Source: FEN-1297 sp964498065 (GTDB taxonomy: Bacteria > Bacteroidota > Ignavibacteria > Ignavibacteriales > Ignavibacteriaceae). From it: 64,000 nt of DNA. The notes below the pieces were generated by a model. That model saw only the letters and a program-made list of their open reading frames with translations. It was not told where the DNA came from and did no database searches. Below, one piece after another: positions 17,314 to 25,911 of this stretch. The stretch spans positions 1 to 64,000 of the forward strand of contig CAZCFZ010000021.1 in assembly GCA_964498065.1 (NCBI GenBank), in the 5' to 3' direction. Position numbers and translations under genes: made by a program. The number at the start of each line of letters is the position of its first letter. Position 1 is the first letter of the stretch.

Positions 17314-17411
17314 TTATAAGTAATTAATATTATTAAAATTTTTTCGGATAAAAATAGAATTTATTTTATTTAATATTACATAAAATTATAGATATATAAA
17401 ATAATTCAATT

Positions 17412-18506
17412 TTAAGTAACTAATTCTTTATTTCTAATTTTGAACTTGTGAATAATATATACCATTGCAGTCATCGTTAAAATCATTAATAGAGCGACAC
17501 CAACCGTATTCCAAACTCCTAAGTTGTGATCGAGAATTGCAATTAATCCCGGATTCCATGCGCTTCCGTATAAAATGGTAAGATGAACTACATAAATTAA
17601 AAGCGTATTTCTTCCTATCAATATAAATATTCTGGGAATTGATTCGACTTTAATAGAAATAAGAGAAACCAGGGAATTTAGAATTAAGACTATTCCCAGC
17701 CGTAAGAAAATAAGATTCGGACTTGTGGTCCAAAAATTACTTTGACCGTATACTGCTAATTCAATTTCATTTCCGATCAATGCAAGGACAATCAAAATTA
17801 TTCCCCAAGCTGCAAGATTAATGCTAAATTTATAGGATTTAAAAACTAAGGGATGTTTTGCAAGATAACTTCCAAGCACGCCTCCGGCAACTACATAACC
17901 GGCCCAGGGAAAGAGCGGGAAATTCGATCCGGTTCCCGTATAGAAATATCCCGCCAGCCATTGGGGGAAAATATTTATCCAATTTATTTTACTGAAATGA
18001 GGGTAGAGTCCGAAAAATAATAAAGCACCTAAAACAAAAACAAAATAATCGTTAAATTTTAATTTTTCAGATAAGAATAAAAATACCATTATGAAAAAAA
18101 TACCAAAACCAATAAGATGTAAAACATCCACAGCAAAAAACGTATTCCATTGAGCTTCTGAAACTTTGGAAAAATTGAAAACCATAGGTGAAGGGTACCT
18201 CAATAAATATCCTAAGAAAAGTAAAAGTAAAAATCTTTTTATTCCTTTTTTAACACGCGGATTATCTTTAAAAGGCTTATTAACAAGTCTGAATAAATAT
18301 GTGAATACAGTGCCTGCTGTAAACATGAAAATAGGCGCCGTCATACCGCGCATAAAAAGCCAAAAATGGAAAATAGGGAAGTCAAGATTCCTGTAATTAT
18401 TCGCTAAAAGCACATCTACGGTGTGTCCTTGAACCATTTGAAGAACAGCGAAGGCCCTCATTAAATCTATAAAAATGATCCTATTTTTCTTTGAACTTTC
18501 AGTCAT
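17412..18506 (-). CDS. Multi-pass acyltransferase-like membrane protein
   Basis: The ATG at 18506 gives 364 residues. An upstream TTG at 18557 would add 17, but the ATG has AAAGG four bases before it and begins directly with the conserved N-terminus. RIIFIDLMRAFAVLQMVQGH carries the catalytic-type Arg and His of the acyltransferase-3/DUF1624 group. About ten membrane segments follow. Relatives move acyl groups onto envelope sugars or lipids. The acceptor is unknown and the neighbours (ruvB, hsp20) do not help. Confidence 0.72.
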   Translation of the reverse strand: MTESSKKNRIIFIDLMRAFAVLQMVQGHTVDVLLANNYRNLDFPIFHFWLFMRGMTAPIFMFTAGTVFTYLFRLVNKPFKDNPRVKKGIKRFLLLLFLGYLLRYPSPMVFNFSKVSEAQWNTFFAVDVLHLIGFGIFFIMVFLFLSEKLKFNDYFVFVLGALLFFGLYPHFSKINWINIFPQWLAGYFYTGTGSNFPLFPWAGYVVAGGVLGSYLAKHPLVFKSYKFSINLAAWGIILIVLALIGNEIELAVYGQSNFWTTSPNLIFLRLGIVLILNSLVSLISIKVESIPRIFILIGRNTLLIYVVHLTILYGSAWNPGLIAILDHNLGVWNTVGVALLMILTMTAMVYIIHKFKIRNKELVT

Positions 18507-18661
18507 AAAGCCTTTAATAAAATCCCTAAAAAGTGAGGGGAAAAAATAAACAATCAATATTAATAATTAAAGCATAAAGATTAAGTATATAATTTAATAC
18601 TATTACGCAAAAAATAATAAAGGGTTCAGCTTTTTTAAATGAAAAGTGATAAAGTAATTTA

Positions 18662-18691
18662 AAATAAAAAACCCGCCTGTTCGGCGGGTTT
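18662..18691 (-). terminator. Rho-independent terminator after hsp20
   Basis: AACCCGCC at 18670-18677 pairs with GGCGGGTT at 18683-18690 over a five-base loop. Read leftward, the stem is followed by a run of T (TTTTTTATTTT). It sits 23 bases past the hsp20 stop, so it should end leftward transcripts from hsp20. Confidence 0.88.
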
Positions 18692-18713
18692 GAAAGAATT
18701 GGTCAACTGCCGT

Positions 18714-19115
18714 TTAATTTATATTAATTGTTCTTGGTTTAATTCTTTCATGTTTGGGAAGGTTTATGAATAATTGTCCGTTTTCGTATTTAGCATCAAT
18801 CTTTGATTGATCAATATTGTTAGAAAGTCTAAATCTCCTAAAATAGTTGCCTATTATATTCTCGTTTAATAAATATTTTCTATTTATTGTCTCTTCATAT
18901 TTTATTTTACCGAAAATTGATAATGCATTTTCCTCAAGCTTCAAGTGAATATTTTCCTTTGAAACACCGGGTAAATTTGCAACGAGTACGAAATCATTAT
19001 CGGTTTCGTAAATATCTACAAGAGGAGCCACGCTTCTCTGACTTTCCAAAATGTCCAACCATGTTTTCTGTTCCTCTTTCACTTCCGTACTTCCGTTTTC
19101 CTGATATTCAGTCAT
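18714..19115 (-). CDS. Small heat shock protein (Hsp20/alpha-crystallin family)
   Basis: About 133 residues with an alpha-crystallin domain at roughly 35-133. Landmarks are PLVDIYETDNDFVLVANLPG, the VSKENIHLKLEENALSIFG strand pair, and the final GQLFINLPKHE. The protein should form oligomers that hold unfolding proteins for refolding by DnaK, encoded next to it. The start at 19115 is preferred over the ATG at 19139 because AGGAGA lies seven bases upstream of it. It follows the dnaK terminator and is bounded by its own terminator, so it may have a separate promoter or depend on read-through. Confidence 0.9.
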   Translation of the reverse strand: MTEYQENGSTEVKEEQKTWLDILESQRSVAPLVDIYETDNDFVLVANLPGVSKENIHLKLEENALSIFGKIKYEETINRKYLLNENIIGNYFRRFRLSNNIDQSKIDAKYENGQLFINLPKHERIKPRTININ

Positions 19116-19169
19116 TTTTATCTCTCCTATGATTTTCATAATTCATAATTTATTTGTTTTATTAAATTA

Positions 19170-19205
19170 TTAAATTTGCGGGCTTTACCAGGCAGGTAAA
19201 GCCCG
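19170..19205 (-). terminator. Terminator-like hairpin after dnaK
   Basis: CGGGCTTTACC at 19179-19189 and GGTAAAGCCCG at 19195-19205 make a perfect 11-bp stem with a five-base loop, 22 bases past the dnaK stop. Read leftward, the tail is AT-rich but not a pure T run, so some read-through into hsp20 is possible. Confidence 0.75.
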
Positions 19206-19226
19206 AATAAAGGAATGAAATTTTAA

Positions 19227-21158
19227 TTAATCTTTTTTATCATCGTCAACAACTTCGTATGATGCATCCTGTACATCTTTATCATCGCCTTTAGTCTTAT
19301 TCCCTTCTTCCTGACTTGGTTCAGCCTGCGGACCGCTAGCGCCTGGTTGCCCTGCATTTGTCTGAGAATAAAGCTTAGAGGCTATTTCATTCCATGCTTT
19401 GCTTAAGGAATCGGTAGCAGATTTAATTTGCTCCGAATTATTTGTTGAAAGTGCTTCTTCAACTTTTTTAATATCGGCTTCAAGCTTGGATTTGGAATCT
19501 GCAGGCAGTTTATCCTTCAATTCTTCCATTTGTTTCTTTGTTTGGAATACTAAGCTGTCTGCTTGATTCCTGATTTCAACATCATCTTTTTTCTTCTTAT
19601 CGTCTGCAGCATGTTCTTTTGCATCATTCTTCATTTTTTCAACTTCATCTTTCGACAAACCGCTTGAAGAAGTAATTCTAATGCTTTGCTCTTTACTCGT
19701 CGCTTTATCTTTCGCTGAGACATGTAATATACCGTTCGCATCTATATCAAAAGTAACTTCTATCTGAGGAACACCTCTAGGTGCCGGTGGAATTCCATCC
19801 AAATGAAATCTTCCTAATGTTCTATTGTCGGCAGCCATCGGTCTTTCACCCTGAAGAACATTGATCTCAACAGAAGGCTGACTGTCGGATGCAGTAGAGA
19901 AAATTTCACTCTTCTTTGTAGGAATAGTGGTATTGGCATCAATCAACTTTGTCATTACTCCGCCTAAAGTTTCAATTCCAAGCGATAACGGAGTAACATC
20001 AAGCAATAAAACATCTTTAACGTCACCGGTAAGAACTCCGCCTTGAATTGCCGCACCGACAGCGACTACTTCATCCGGATTAACACCTTTGTGAGGCTCT
20101 CTTCCAAAAATTTTCTTAACTAATTCTTGAACCATTGGGATTCTTGTCGAACCGCCTACAAGAATTACTTCATTTATATCTGAAGCGGAAATCCCTGCAT
20201 CTTTGATTGCCTGCTCACAAGGTATCTTTGTCCTTTGCACCAGGTCATCAATCAATTGTTCGAATTTAGCTCTGCTTAAGTTAATGTTCAGATGTTTCGG
20301 ACCGTCCTGAGTTGCAGTAACAAATGGCAGATTAACATCTGTAGTTGCGGAAGAAGACAATTCAATTTTAGCTTTCTCTGCAGCTTCTTTCAATCTCTGA
20401 AGAGCCATGGGATCTTTTCTAAGATCAATGCTTTCCTGTTTTTTAAATTCATCGGCAAGATAGTCGATAATTCTCTGATCGAAATCGTCTCCGCCAAGAT
20501 GTGTATCACCGTTTGTCGATTTCACTTCAAACACACCGTCACCGAGCTGAAGAACCGAGATATCAAATGTTCCGCCGCCCAAATCGTAAACAGCAACAGT
20601 ATGATCGCTTGTTTTCTTATCCAATCCATAAGCTAAGGCAGCAGCAGTAGGTTCATTAATAATCCTTTTTACTTTTAACCCGGCTATTTCTCCGGCATCT
20701 TTAGTAGCCTGACGCTGTGAATCGTTAAAGTATGCAGGAACAGTAATAACTGCCTCAGTCACTTCCTGACCCAAATATTCTTCCGCAGTCTTTTTCATTT
20801 TTTGAAGAATCATTGCACTTATTTCCGGCGGAGAATACACGCGGTCACCTATTTTCACACGAGCTGAATTATTATCTCCGGAAATTACCTCGTAGGGAAC
20901 TTTTGACTTTTCATCCTGTACTTCATTTATTAACCGTCCCATAAATCTTTTTATGGAAAATATTGTATTCTTAGGATTAGTAATTGCCTGTCTTTTTGCA
21001 GGCTGTCCTACTAATCTTTCTCCATTTTTTGTAAAAGCTACTACAGACGGTGTTGTTCTGCCACCTTCAGAATTGGGTATTACTACAGGGTCATTTCCTT
21101 CCATTACAGAAACACATGAATTTGTAGTACCTAAGTCAATTCCAATAATTTTTCCCAT
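19227..21158 (-). CDS. dnaK: Molecular chaperone DnaK (Hsp70)
   Basis: A full-length 643-residue DnaK. The ATPase domain (1 to about 380) shows GIDLGTTNSCVSVMEG, NEPTAAALAYG and VYDLGGGTFDISVL. The linker DVLLLDVTPLSLGIETLGGV leads to the substrate domain (about 390-500), and the helical lid ends in an acidic EVVDDDKKD tail. It folds and refolds proteins with DnaJ and GrpE, which are not in the window. AAGGAG lies just upstream of the ATG. It follows the 21220-21657 hsp20 by 61 bases and probably shares its promoter. I saw no CIRCE element. Confidence 0.98.
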   Translation of the reverse strand: MGKIIGIDLGTTNSCVSVMEGNDPVVIPNSEGGRTTPSVVAFTKNGERLVGQPAKRQAITNPKNTIFSIKRFMGRLINEVQDEKSKVPYEVISGDNNSARVKIGDRVYSPPEISAMILQKMKKTAEEYLGQEVTEAVITVPAYFNDSQRQATKDAGEIAGLKVKRIINEPTAAALAYGLDKKTSDHTVAVYDLGGGTFDISVLQLGDGVFEVKSTNGDTHLGGDDFDQRIIDYLADEFKKQESIDLRKDPMALQRLKEAAEKAKIELSSSATTDVNLPFVTATQDGPKHLNINLSRAKFEQLIDDLVQRTKIPCEQAIKDAGISASDINEVILVGGSTRIPMVQELVKKIFGREPHKGVNPDEVVAVGAAIQGGVLTGDVKDVLLLDVTPLSLGIETLGGVMTKLIDANTTIPTKKSEIFSTASDSQPSVEINVLQGERPMAADNRTLGRFHLDGIPPAPRGVPQIEVTFDIDANGILHVSAKDKATSKEQSIRITSSSGLSKDEVEKMKNDAKEHAADDKKKKDDVEIRNQADSLVFQTKKQMEELKDKLPADSKSKLEADIKKVEEALSTNNSEQIKSATDSLSKAWNEIASKLYSQTNAGQPGASGPQAEPSQEEGNKTKGDDKDVQDASYEVVDDDKKD

Positions 21159-21219
21159 TATTAATCACTCCTTATATTTCACTTAAATTTAGCGGCAGAT
21201 TTTTACTGCCTGTTATTAT

Positions 21220-21657
21220 TTAATTAATTTTAATTTCTTTTTCAGTTTTTTCTTCTTTTAATTTTTTACTTACCACAATTTTTAATATCCCATCTTCGTA
21301 AGCTGCCTGAATATTATCCTGATCTATTTCTTTTGATAAATTAAAATTCCTTGAAAATTTACCCGTACTTATTTCATTCTTATAATAATTCAATTCCTTA
21401 TTCTCACCATCCTGATTTTTCTTTTCACCGCTTACAGTTAGAACAGAATCTTTTAAAGAAATTTTCAAATCTTCTTTTTTTACTCCCGGAACTTCCAGAT
21501 TAACATAAAAATTCTTTTCATCGCTATAAATATCTGCTTTGGGTCTGAATGAATTATCATAGTCGAAGCCTAAGTTGGGCAACTCTCCAAAAATATTTTG
21601 AAATTTTTCGTTGAAATTTTCAAATTCTTTAACCGGATTAAATCTTACAAAAGTCAT
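21220..21657 (-). CDS. Small heat shock protein (Hsp20 family)
   Basis: About 145 residues with the alpha-crystallin domain at roughly 40-145. Landmarks are PKADIYSDEKNFYVNLEVPG, VKKEDLKISLKDSVLTVSGE and YEDGILKIVVSKK. The N-terminus NPVKEFENFNEKFQNIFGE is typical of class A bacterial Hsp20. The ATG at 21657 has AAGGA seven bases upstream; the earlier ATG at 21672 has none. It is the first gene of an hsp20-dnaK unit and lies just behind the sigma-54-like promoter at 21699-21714. It differs clearly in sequence from the second Hsp20 at 18714. Confidence 0.92.
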   Translation of the reverse strand: MTFVRFNPVKEFENFNEKFQNIFGELPNLGFDYDNSFRPKADIYSDEKNFYVNLEVPGVKKEDLKISLKDSVLTVSGEKKNQDGENKELNYYKNEISTGKFSRNFNLSKEIDQDNIQAAYEDGILKIVVSKKLKEEKTEKEIKIN

Positions 21658-21698
21658 TTCTATTTCCTTCATATTTGTTAATTTTTTGCTTTACAAAT

Positions 21699-21714
21699 AG
21701 CAATCGTTATGCCA
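21699..21714 (-). promoter_or_regulatory. Sigma-54-type -24/-12 promoter for hsp20-dnaK
   Basis: On the reverse strand TGGCATAACGATTGCT carries the invariant GG and GC exactly ten bases apart and fits the sigma-54 consensus TGGCAY-N5-TTGCW. The predicted start near 21688 leaves a leader of about 30 bases to the ATG at 21657. A chance match is possible, and no rpoN or activator gene is in the window. Confidence 0.55.
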
Positions 21715-21790
21715 GCATCTTATTATCACTTTAACTATATATTTAATAATAAGTTAGATAAATAGTAGGGAAATTATTCATAAAGCATAT

Positions 21791-21807
21791 TGGCATACGT
21801 TATGCCA
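21791..21807. promoter_or_regulatory. Near-palindrome TGGCATACGTTATGCCA upstream of hsp20-dnaK
   Basis: A 17-base near-palindrome about 100-120 bases before the predicted hsp20 transcript start. Its right half repeats the core of the promoter region (GTTATGCCAG). It reads as GG-N10-GC on both strands but with ATGCC in place of TTGCW. It could be an activator site, as sigma-54 promoters need one at such distances, or a weak second promoter. Confidence 0.4.
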
Positions 21808-21898
21808 GTATGTCAATTTAAAAATAATTTAATGACAATTTATCTGACACTTTTGTTAAAATTTAATTATTTTAACACCGTAAAAATAGAGGTAATTC

Positions 21899-22672
21899 TT
21901 GTTTAACTTGGAACGCTTTGACATTAAGCTTAATACAGAATTTATTGGCAGAAACTTCGTTTATACTGAAGAAATAGATTCTACAAATACATATCTTTTG
22001 AATAAATCAAATAAATTATCTTATGACGGCACAGTCCTGTTGGCAGAAAAACAAAATAAGGGAAAAGGCAGAAAGGATAGAGTGTGGTATAGTACAAAAG
22101 ATCAGAATCTAACGTTCTCTATTCTATTGAATAATAAAAAATATCTGGGTAAAAATTTAAATCTAATTAATTTTGCCTCCTCGCTGGCTGTTGCCGTTTC
22201 AATTGAAAATCTATATCAGTTAAAAACAGACCTTAAGTGGCCGAACGATGTATTGGTCAATGGCAAAAAGATATCCGGCATTTTGTTTGAGTCAACATCA
22301 CAAGGAAATAAAATTGATCGGCTTGTCATCGGGATTGGTATAAATGTAAATCAGACTATTTTCCAGGGAAATTATAAAATTGCGCCCACTTCCATAAAAT
22401 TGGAACTTAAAGAACAAGTCGATAGAGAAAGATTGCTGGCGGAATTATTAAATAACTTTGAAGAAATTCTTCAAAAACTTAATACCGAACCCGATGAAAT
22501 TCTAAAAGACTGGAAATTGCGATGCAGACTTATCGGAGAAAAAATATCTATTTCCGAAGGTGATGATATTAAGTACGGAATTTTTGACGACCTGGACAGT
22601 GAAGGATTTTTACTGCTGAAGAATAAAGGCAGGATAGAGATAATTCATTTTGGCGACGTGAGCATAGTATAA
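21899..22672 (+). CDS. birA: Biotin--[acetyl-CoA-carboxylase] ligase (BirA, catalytic form)
   Basis: The 257-residue protein starts directly in the catalytic domain: EEIDSTNTYLL, AEKQNKGKGRKDRVW (the biotinyl-AMP loop, GRGRRGR-like), LKWPNDVLVNGKKISGILFE, and a C-terminal SH3-like domain from about 205. It lacks the N-terminal helix-turn-helix of bifunctional BirA, so it should act only as an enzyme, attaching biotin to the carboxyl carrier protein of acetyl-CoA carboxylase. The start is TTG with GAGGT six bases before it. Its TAA overlaps the coaX ATG by one base. Confidence 0.93.
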   Translation: MFNLERFDIKLNTEFIGRNFVYTEEIDSTNTYLLNKSNKLSYDGTVLLAEKQNKGKGRKDRVWYSTKDQNLTFSILLNNKKYLGKNLNLINFASSLAVAVSIENLYQLKTDLKWPNDVLVNGKKISGILFESTSQGNKIDRLVIGIGINVNQTIFQGNYKIAPTSIKLELKEQVDRERLLAELLNNFEEILQKLNTEPDEILKDWKLRCRLIGEKISISEGDDIKYGIFDDLDSEGFLLLKNKGRIEIIHFGDVSIV

Positions 22673-23436
22673 TGTTTTTAGCCTGCGATATTGGAAATAC
22701 AAATATAAAAACAGGAATTTTTAAAGATGACAAACTAATTGAATTTAATTCTTTTCATGATTACAAATCTTTAATAAATTACTTAAAAAAAATATCATTC
22801 AATAATGCCGCCGTTTCATCCGTCGTACCGGAAACCGGAGACAAATTAATAAAAGATATTGTATCTTATAAAAATATAGAGCCTTTCATAATTACCAGGT
22901 CGGTTAAGTTTAATTTAAAAATATTGTATGATTCTATAGATACCTTAGGAATCGACAGAATTTGCGGAGTTGAAGGAGCGTTTTATTTATTTAAAAAATC
23001 TATTGACATTAATAATTACAACTCCGGATCATACATAGTTTCTGCAGATTTTGGTACGGCAACCACAATTAATATTATCCGTTACCCCGGAGAATTTATC
23101 GGCGGGATTATAGCCCCCGGCCTAACTATGATGTTTGAAGGATTAAATAAAAGAACAGCACAACTGCCGAATGTAAATTTTTCAAACTATAAAACAACTA
23201 TCGGCAAAGATACAAAATCATCAATTTCAAGCGGTGTGCTAAACTCAACTATCGGGTTGATTGAGAAAGTCATTCAATCTCTTAAATCTGAAAAAACTAA
23301 TATAAAAATTAAAATTTTCATAACAGGAGGAGACGCAGAAAAAATTCTGAGTTATTTACCGTTTGAATTTGAATATGAGAAGGGGCTTGTACTTTTAGGA
23401 ATCAAATCGGTATATGATAAAAACTTTATCCGATAA
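22672..23436 (+). CDS. coaX: Type III pantothenate kinase CoaX
   Basis: A 254-residue protein of the CoaX family. The phosphate-binding motif is DIGNTNIKTGIF near the start, DTLGIDRICGVEGAF is in the middle, VSADFGTATTINII is the second ATP motif, and GGIIAPGLTMMFEGLNKRTAQLP follows in pieces. It phosphorylates pantothenate, the first committed step to coenzyme A. It is translationally coupled to birA. panC, which makes pantothenate, is convergent 25 bases away. An AT-only stem (AAAAACTTT with AAAGTTTTT, 23419-23445) spans the stop and could be a weak terminator. Confidence 0.94.
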   Translation: MFLACDIGNTNIKTGIFKDDKLIEFNSFHDYKSLINYLKKISFNNAAVSSVVPETGDKLIKDIVSYKNIEPFIITRSVKFNLKILYDSIDTLGIDRICGVEGAFYLFKKSIDINNYNSGSYIVSADFGTATTINIIRYPGEFIGGIIAPGLTMMFEGLNKRTAQLPNVNFSNYKTTIGKDTKSSISSGVLNSTIGLIEKVIQSLKSEKTNIKIKIFITGGDAEKILSYLPFEFEYEKGLVLLGIKSVYDKNFIR

Positions 23437-23460
23437 AAAGTTTTTAAGAATATTCTGATC

Positions 23461-24312
23461 TTACATTTTTATTAAAATGTTATCGATTAATCTTGTATTA
23501 CCTATTTTACAAGCAATTAAAATAAAATAACTTTTACCATCTATAATCTTTTTAACTTCGTTAAATGTCTCCGACTCGACAATTCTAATATAATCAGGAT
23601 TAGAAGAATCCACAGACTTTACTTTTTCCAGCATGTTATTAACTATCACGGAAGAATTCCTTTCACCGGATTTTATAATTCCCGCTGCCGATTTTAATGA
23701 TTTATATAGTACCAGCGCATCTTCTCTTTCTTTCGGTGAAAGAAATATATTTCTCGAACTCATGGCTAATCCATCCGCTTCGCGGACAATAGGACAAACT
23801 ACTACTTTAACCGGAAACTTCAAATCGTTAACCATCCGGTTTATTATTACAGACTGCTGTACGTCTTTTTGTCCAAAGAATGCAAAATCGGGATAAACAG
23901 AATTAAAAAGAATTGACACAATTGTTGTAACACCTTTAAAATGAGTCGGTCTGAACTCACCCTCCAAAGTTTTTGAGATGTTATTTACTTCCACATAGGT
24001 TTGATAATTTTCAGGATAGATTTCATCTTCACCTGGTAAAAACAAATAATCAACATTATATTTTTTTAATATTCTTTTATCTCTTTCAATGTCCCTTGGA
24101 TATTTTTTAAGATCTTCGTTTGGGGCAAACTGAGTCGGGTTTACAAATATTGAAACAACTGTTATGTCAGTCCTTTGTTTGGATTTTTTAATTAGAGAAA
24201 GATGCCCCTCATGCAGAAAGCCCATAGTTGGAACTAAACCAATAGAAAATCCTTCCGCCTTTAATTTGGCAGAAAGCTGCTGCATTTTTTTTGAATTGAA
24301 AACAGATTTGAT
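23461..24312 (-). CDS. panC: Pantothenate synthetase PanC, probable AUC start
   Basis: PanC joins pantoate and beta-alanine using ATP. Landmarks are VPTMGFLHEGHLSLI, VSIFVNPTQFAPNEDLKKYP, LFLPGEDEIYP, ALFNSV-like and FFGQKDVQQ, and SSRNIFLSP. The first ATG is at 24285 (274 residues), but the frame continues upstream as KSVFNSKK, resembling the missing first residues of PanC. It reaches ATC at 24312, four bases after a GAGGA and only a few bases past the accD stop. Starting there gives 283 residues, the length of E. coli PanC. AUC starts are rare, so this needs proof; the gene identity does not. Confidence 0.92.
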   Translation of the reverse strand: MKSVFNSKKMQQLSAKLKAEGFSIGLVPTMGFLHEGHLSLIKKSKQRTDITVVSIFVNPTQFAPNEDLKKYPRDIERDKRILKKYNVDYLFLPGEDEIYPENYQTYVEVNNISKTLEGEFRPTHFKGVTTIVSILFNSVYPDFAFFGQKDVQQSVIINRMVNDLKFPVKVVVCPIVREADGLAMSSRNIFLSPKEREDALVLYKSLKSAAGIIKSGERNSSVIVNNMLEKVKSVDSSNPDYIRIVESETFNEVKKIIDGKSYFILIACKIGNTRLIDNILIKM

Positions 24313-24319
24313 AGTTTCC

Positions 24320-25159
24320 TCAAGTCATTAAGGATAACACTGTATATATATTATTTTTTAAATCTTTTCTTGGAGAAATAATATCTACAAAACCCTGTTC
24401 AAGTAAAAACTCCGATCTCTGAAATCCTTTGGGTAAATCCTTACCTATAGTTTGCTTTATAACTCTAGGTCCGGCAAATCCTATAAGAGCCTGAGGCTCG
24501 GCTATATGTACGTCCCCAAGCATCGCATAGCTTGCTGTAGTTCCGCCGGTTGTAGGATCTACCAAAACCGAAATGTAAGGTATTTTTGCTTCGGCCAGCC
24601 TTGCTAACCGGGCGCTGGTTTTTGCCATTTGCATAAGAGAAAATGCCCCTTCCATCATCCTTGCACCTCCGCTGGTTGAAACTATTATAAGAGGAATTTT
24701 ATTCTTATATGCCCTGTCAATAAGTCTGGCAATTTTTTCACCCACGACAGAACCCATGCTTCCGCCTATAAATTTAAAATCCATACAACCGAATGCAACA
24801 TCCATTGAATTGATTTTACCTGTTCCGGTTTTTACAGCGTCATTTAGTCCCAGCTTTTTTATTGTTTCCTGAATCCTATCCTTATATTTTTTAGTATCTT
24901 CAAATTCTAAAGGATCGGCCGAACGCATTTTTTTATCAGTTTCTTTATAACTGCCTTTATCAAGAATAATATCAATATATTCCTTGCTGCCGATTCTAAA
25001 ATGATACCCGCACTTCAGGCATGTCCAGAGATTTGATTCCAGCTGCTTCTTATGAATAATCTCGCCGCAGCCGGGGCATTTTTCCCATAAACCGTCGGGC
25101 AGATCTTTTTTTTGCGAATCCGGAGAAATATTTTCTTTTGATCTTTTAAACCAGGCCAT
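24320..25159 (-). CDS. accD: Acetyl-CoA carboxylase carboxyltransferase subunit beta AccD
   Basis: A 279-residue AccD. The zinc ribbon uses Cys28, Cys31, Cys47 and Cys50 (CPGCGE and CLKCG). The carboxyltransferase body has GSMGSVVGEKIARLID, STSGGARMMEGAFSLMQMAK and DPTTGGTTASYAMLGDVHIAEP. With AccA, not in the window, it transfers the carboxyl group from biotin to acetyl-CoA, starting fatty acid synthesis. It lies 5 bases after the DUF1573 gene and is followed within a few bases by panC, so it is part of the leftward set. Its biotin carrier partner is the substrate of the nearby BirA. Confidence 0.97.
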   Translation of the reverse strand: MAWFKRSKENISPDSQKKDLPDGLWEKCPGCGEIIHKKQLESNLWTCLKCGYHFRIGSKEYIDIILDKGSYKETDKKMRSADPLEFEDTKKYKDRIQETIKKLGLNDAVKTGTGKINSMDVAFGCMDFKFIGGSMGSVVGEKIARLIDRAYKNKIPLIIVSTSGGARMMEGAFSLMQMAKTSARLARLAEAKIPYISVLVDPTTGGTTASYAMLGDVHIAEPQALIGFAGPRVIKQTIGKDLPKGFQRSEFLLEQGFVDIISPRKDLKNNIYTVLSLMT

Positions 25160-25164
25160 AATTT

Positions 25165-25911
25165 TTAATTTCTTGTTACATTAACATGAATAAACAAAGT
25201 CTTTGCGGGTTCTTCCGGATCATTTGACATAACCGAAACAGTCCGAACTAACTTACCGAATTTTCCGCTTGAATCAAACTTAACTAATATTTCACCTTCC
25301 TTGCCCGGCGCAATATCCCTATTTTTGGGAACAGCAGCAGTGCAGCCGCATGACGTACTTATATGCTTTATATGAAGAACTGCATTACCTTTGTTTATAA
25401 ATTTAAAAACGTGGCTTACTATTGTATCCTGCCCAATTGCGCCAAAGTTATATTCTGTTTCTTCGAATGAAATTCTCGGACCTTTTGTCGAATCGCTCAA
25501 CGAATCCTTCGGCATAAAGGTTAAGGTTGGACCTGTCTTTGGAACTGCTTTAGTTACAAATACTTTTAAATCAGGATTAGTAGGATCATTTGTATTTATA
25601 GATACATAATTATTTAATCTACTTGAATTACCAATGTTGGTATATTCAACAAAAAGTTTTCCGGAATCAGCAGGCTGGATTAGAGTTTTATCCAGAGTAG
25701 CTTTTATACATTTACATGAAGTTCTGACATCGGAAAGTTTAAGTGCCGCGCCTCCTCCATTATATAAAATGAAAGTATGAAAAACTGTTGTTCCGTATGC
25801 AATATTTGAAAAGTTATAATCCACCTGGGGAACAGTCACTCTAGGCCCTATTGCCTGCGCAAATAATATAGTACAAAAGAAAACCAACACGGTTAATAAT
25901 TTTTTAACCAT
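25165..25911 (-). CDS. Secreted protein with two DUF1573 domains
   Basis: 248 residues with a signal peptide (to about residue 20, FAQA). It has two copies of the DUF1573 Ig-like domain, about 25-120 and 148-245. Each has the family pattern of a YNF start, HTF or HVF strand, then RTSCKCIKATL or STSCGCTAAVP with its paired cysteines, and a VEYTN or VKFDS strand. Such domains are common in Bacteroidota-type bacteria and probably mediate binding at the cell surface or periplasm; no activity is established. It overlaps tsaB by 8 bases. Confidence 0.85.
   Translation of the reverse strand: MVKKLLTVLVFFCTILFAQAIGPRVTVPQVDYNFSNIAYGTTVFHTFILYNGGGAALKLSDVRTSCKCIKATLDKTLIQPADSGKLFVEYTNIGNSSRLNNYVSINTNDPTNPDLKVFVTKAVPKTGPTLTFMPKDSLSDSTKGPRISFEETEYNFGAIGQDTIVSHVFKFINKGNAVLHIKHISTSCGCTAAVPKNRDIAPGKEGEILVKFDSSGKFGKLVRTVSVMSNDPEEPAKTLFIHVNVTRN

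Noticed and set aside
21659..21898. Possible CIRCE element for the heat-shock operon
   Set aside because: No TTAGCACTC-N9-GAGTGCTAA pattern is present; the palindrome seen is different.
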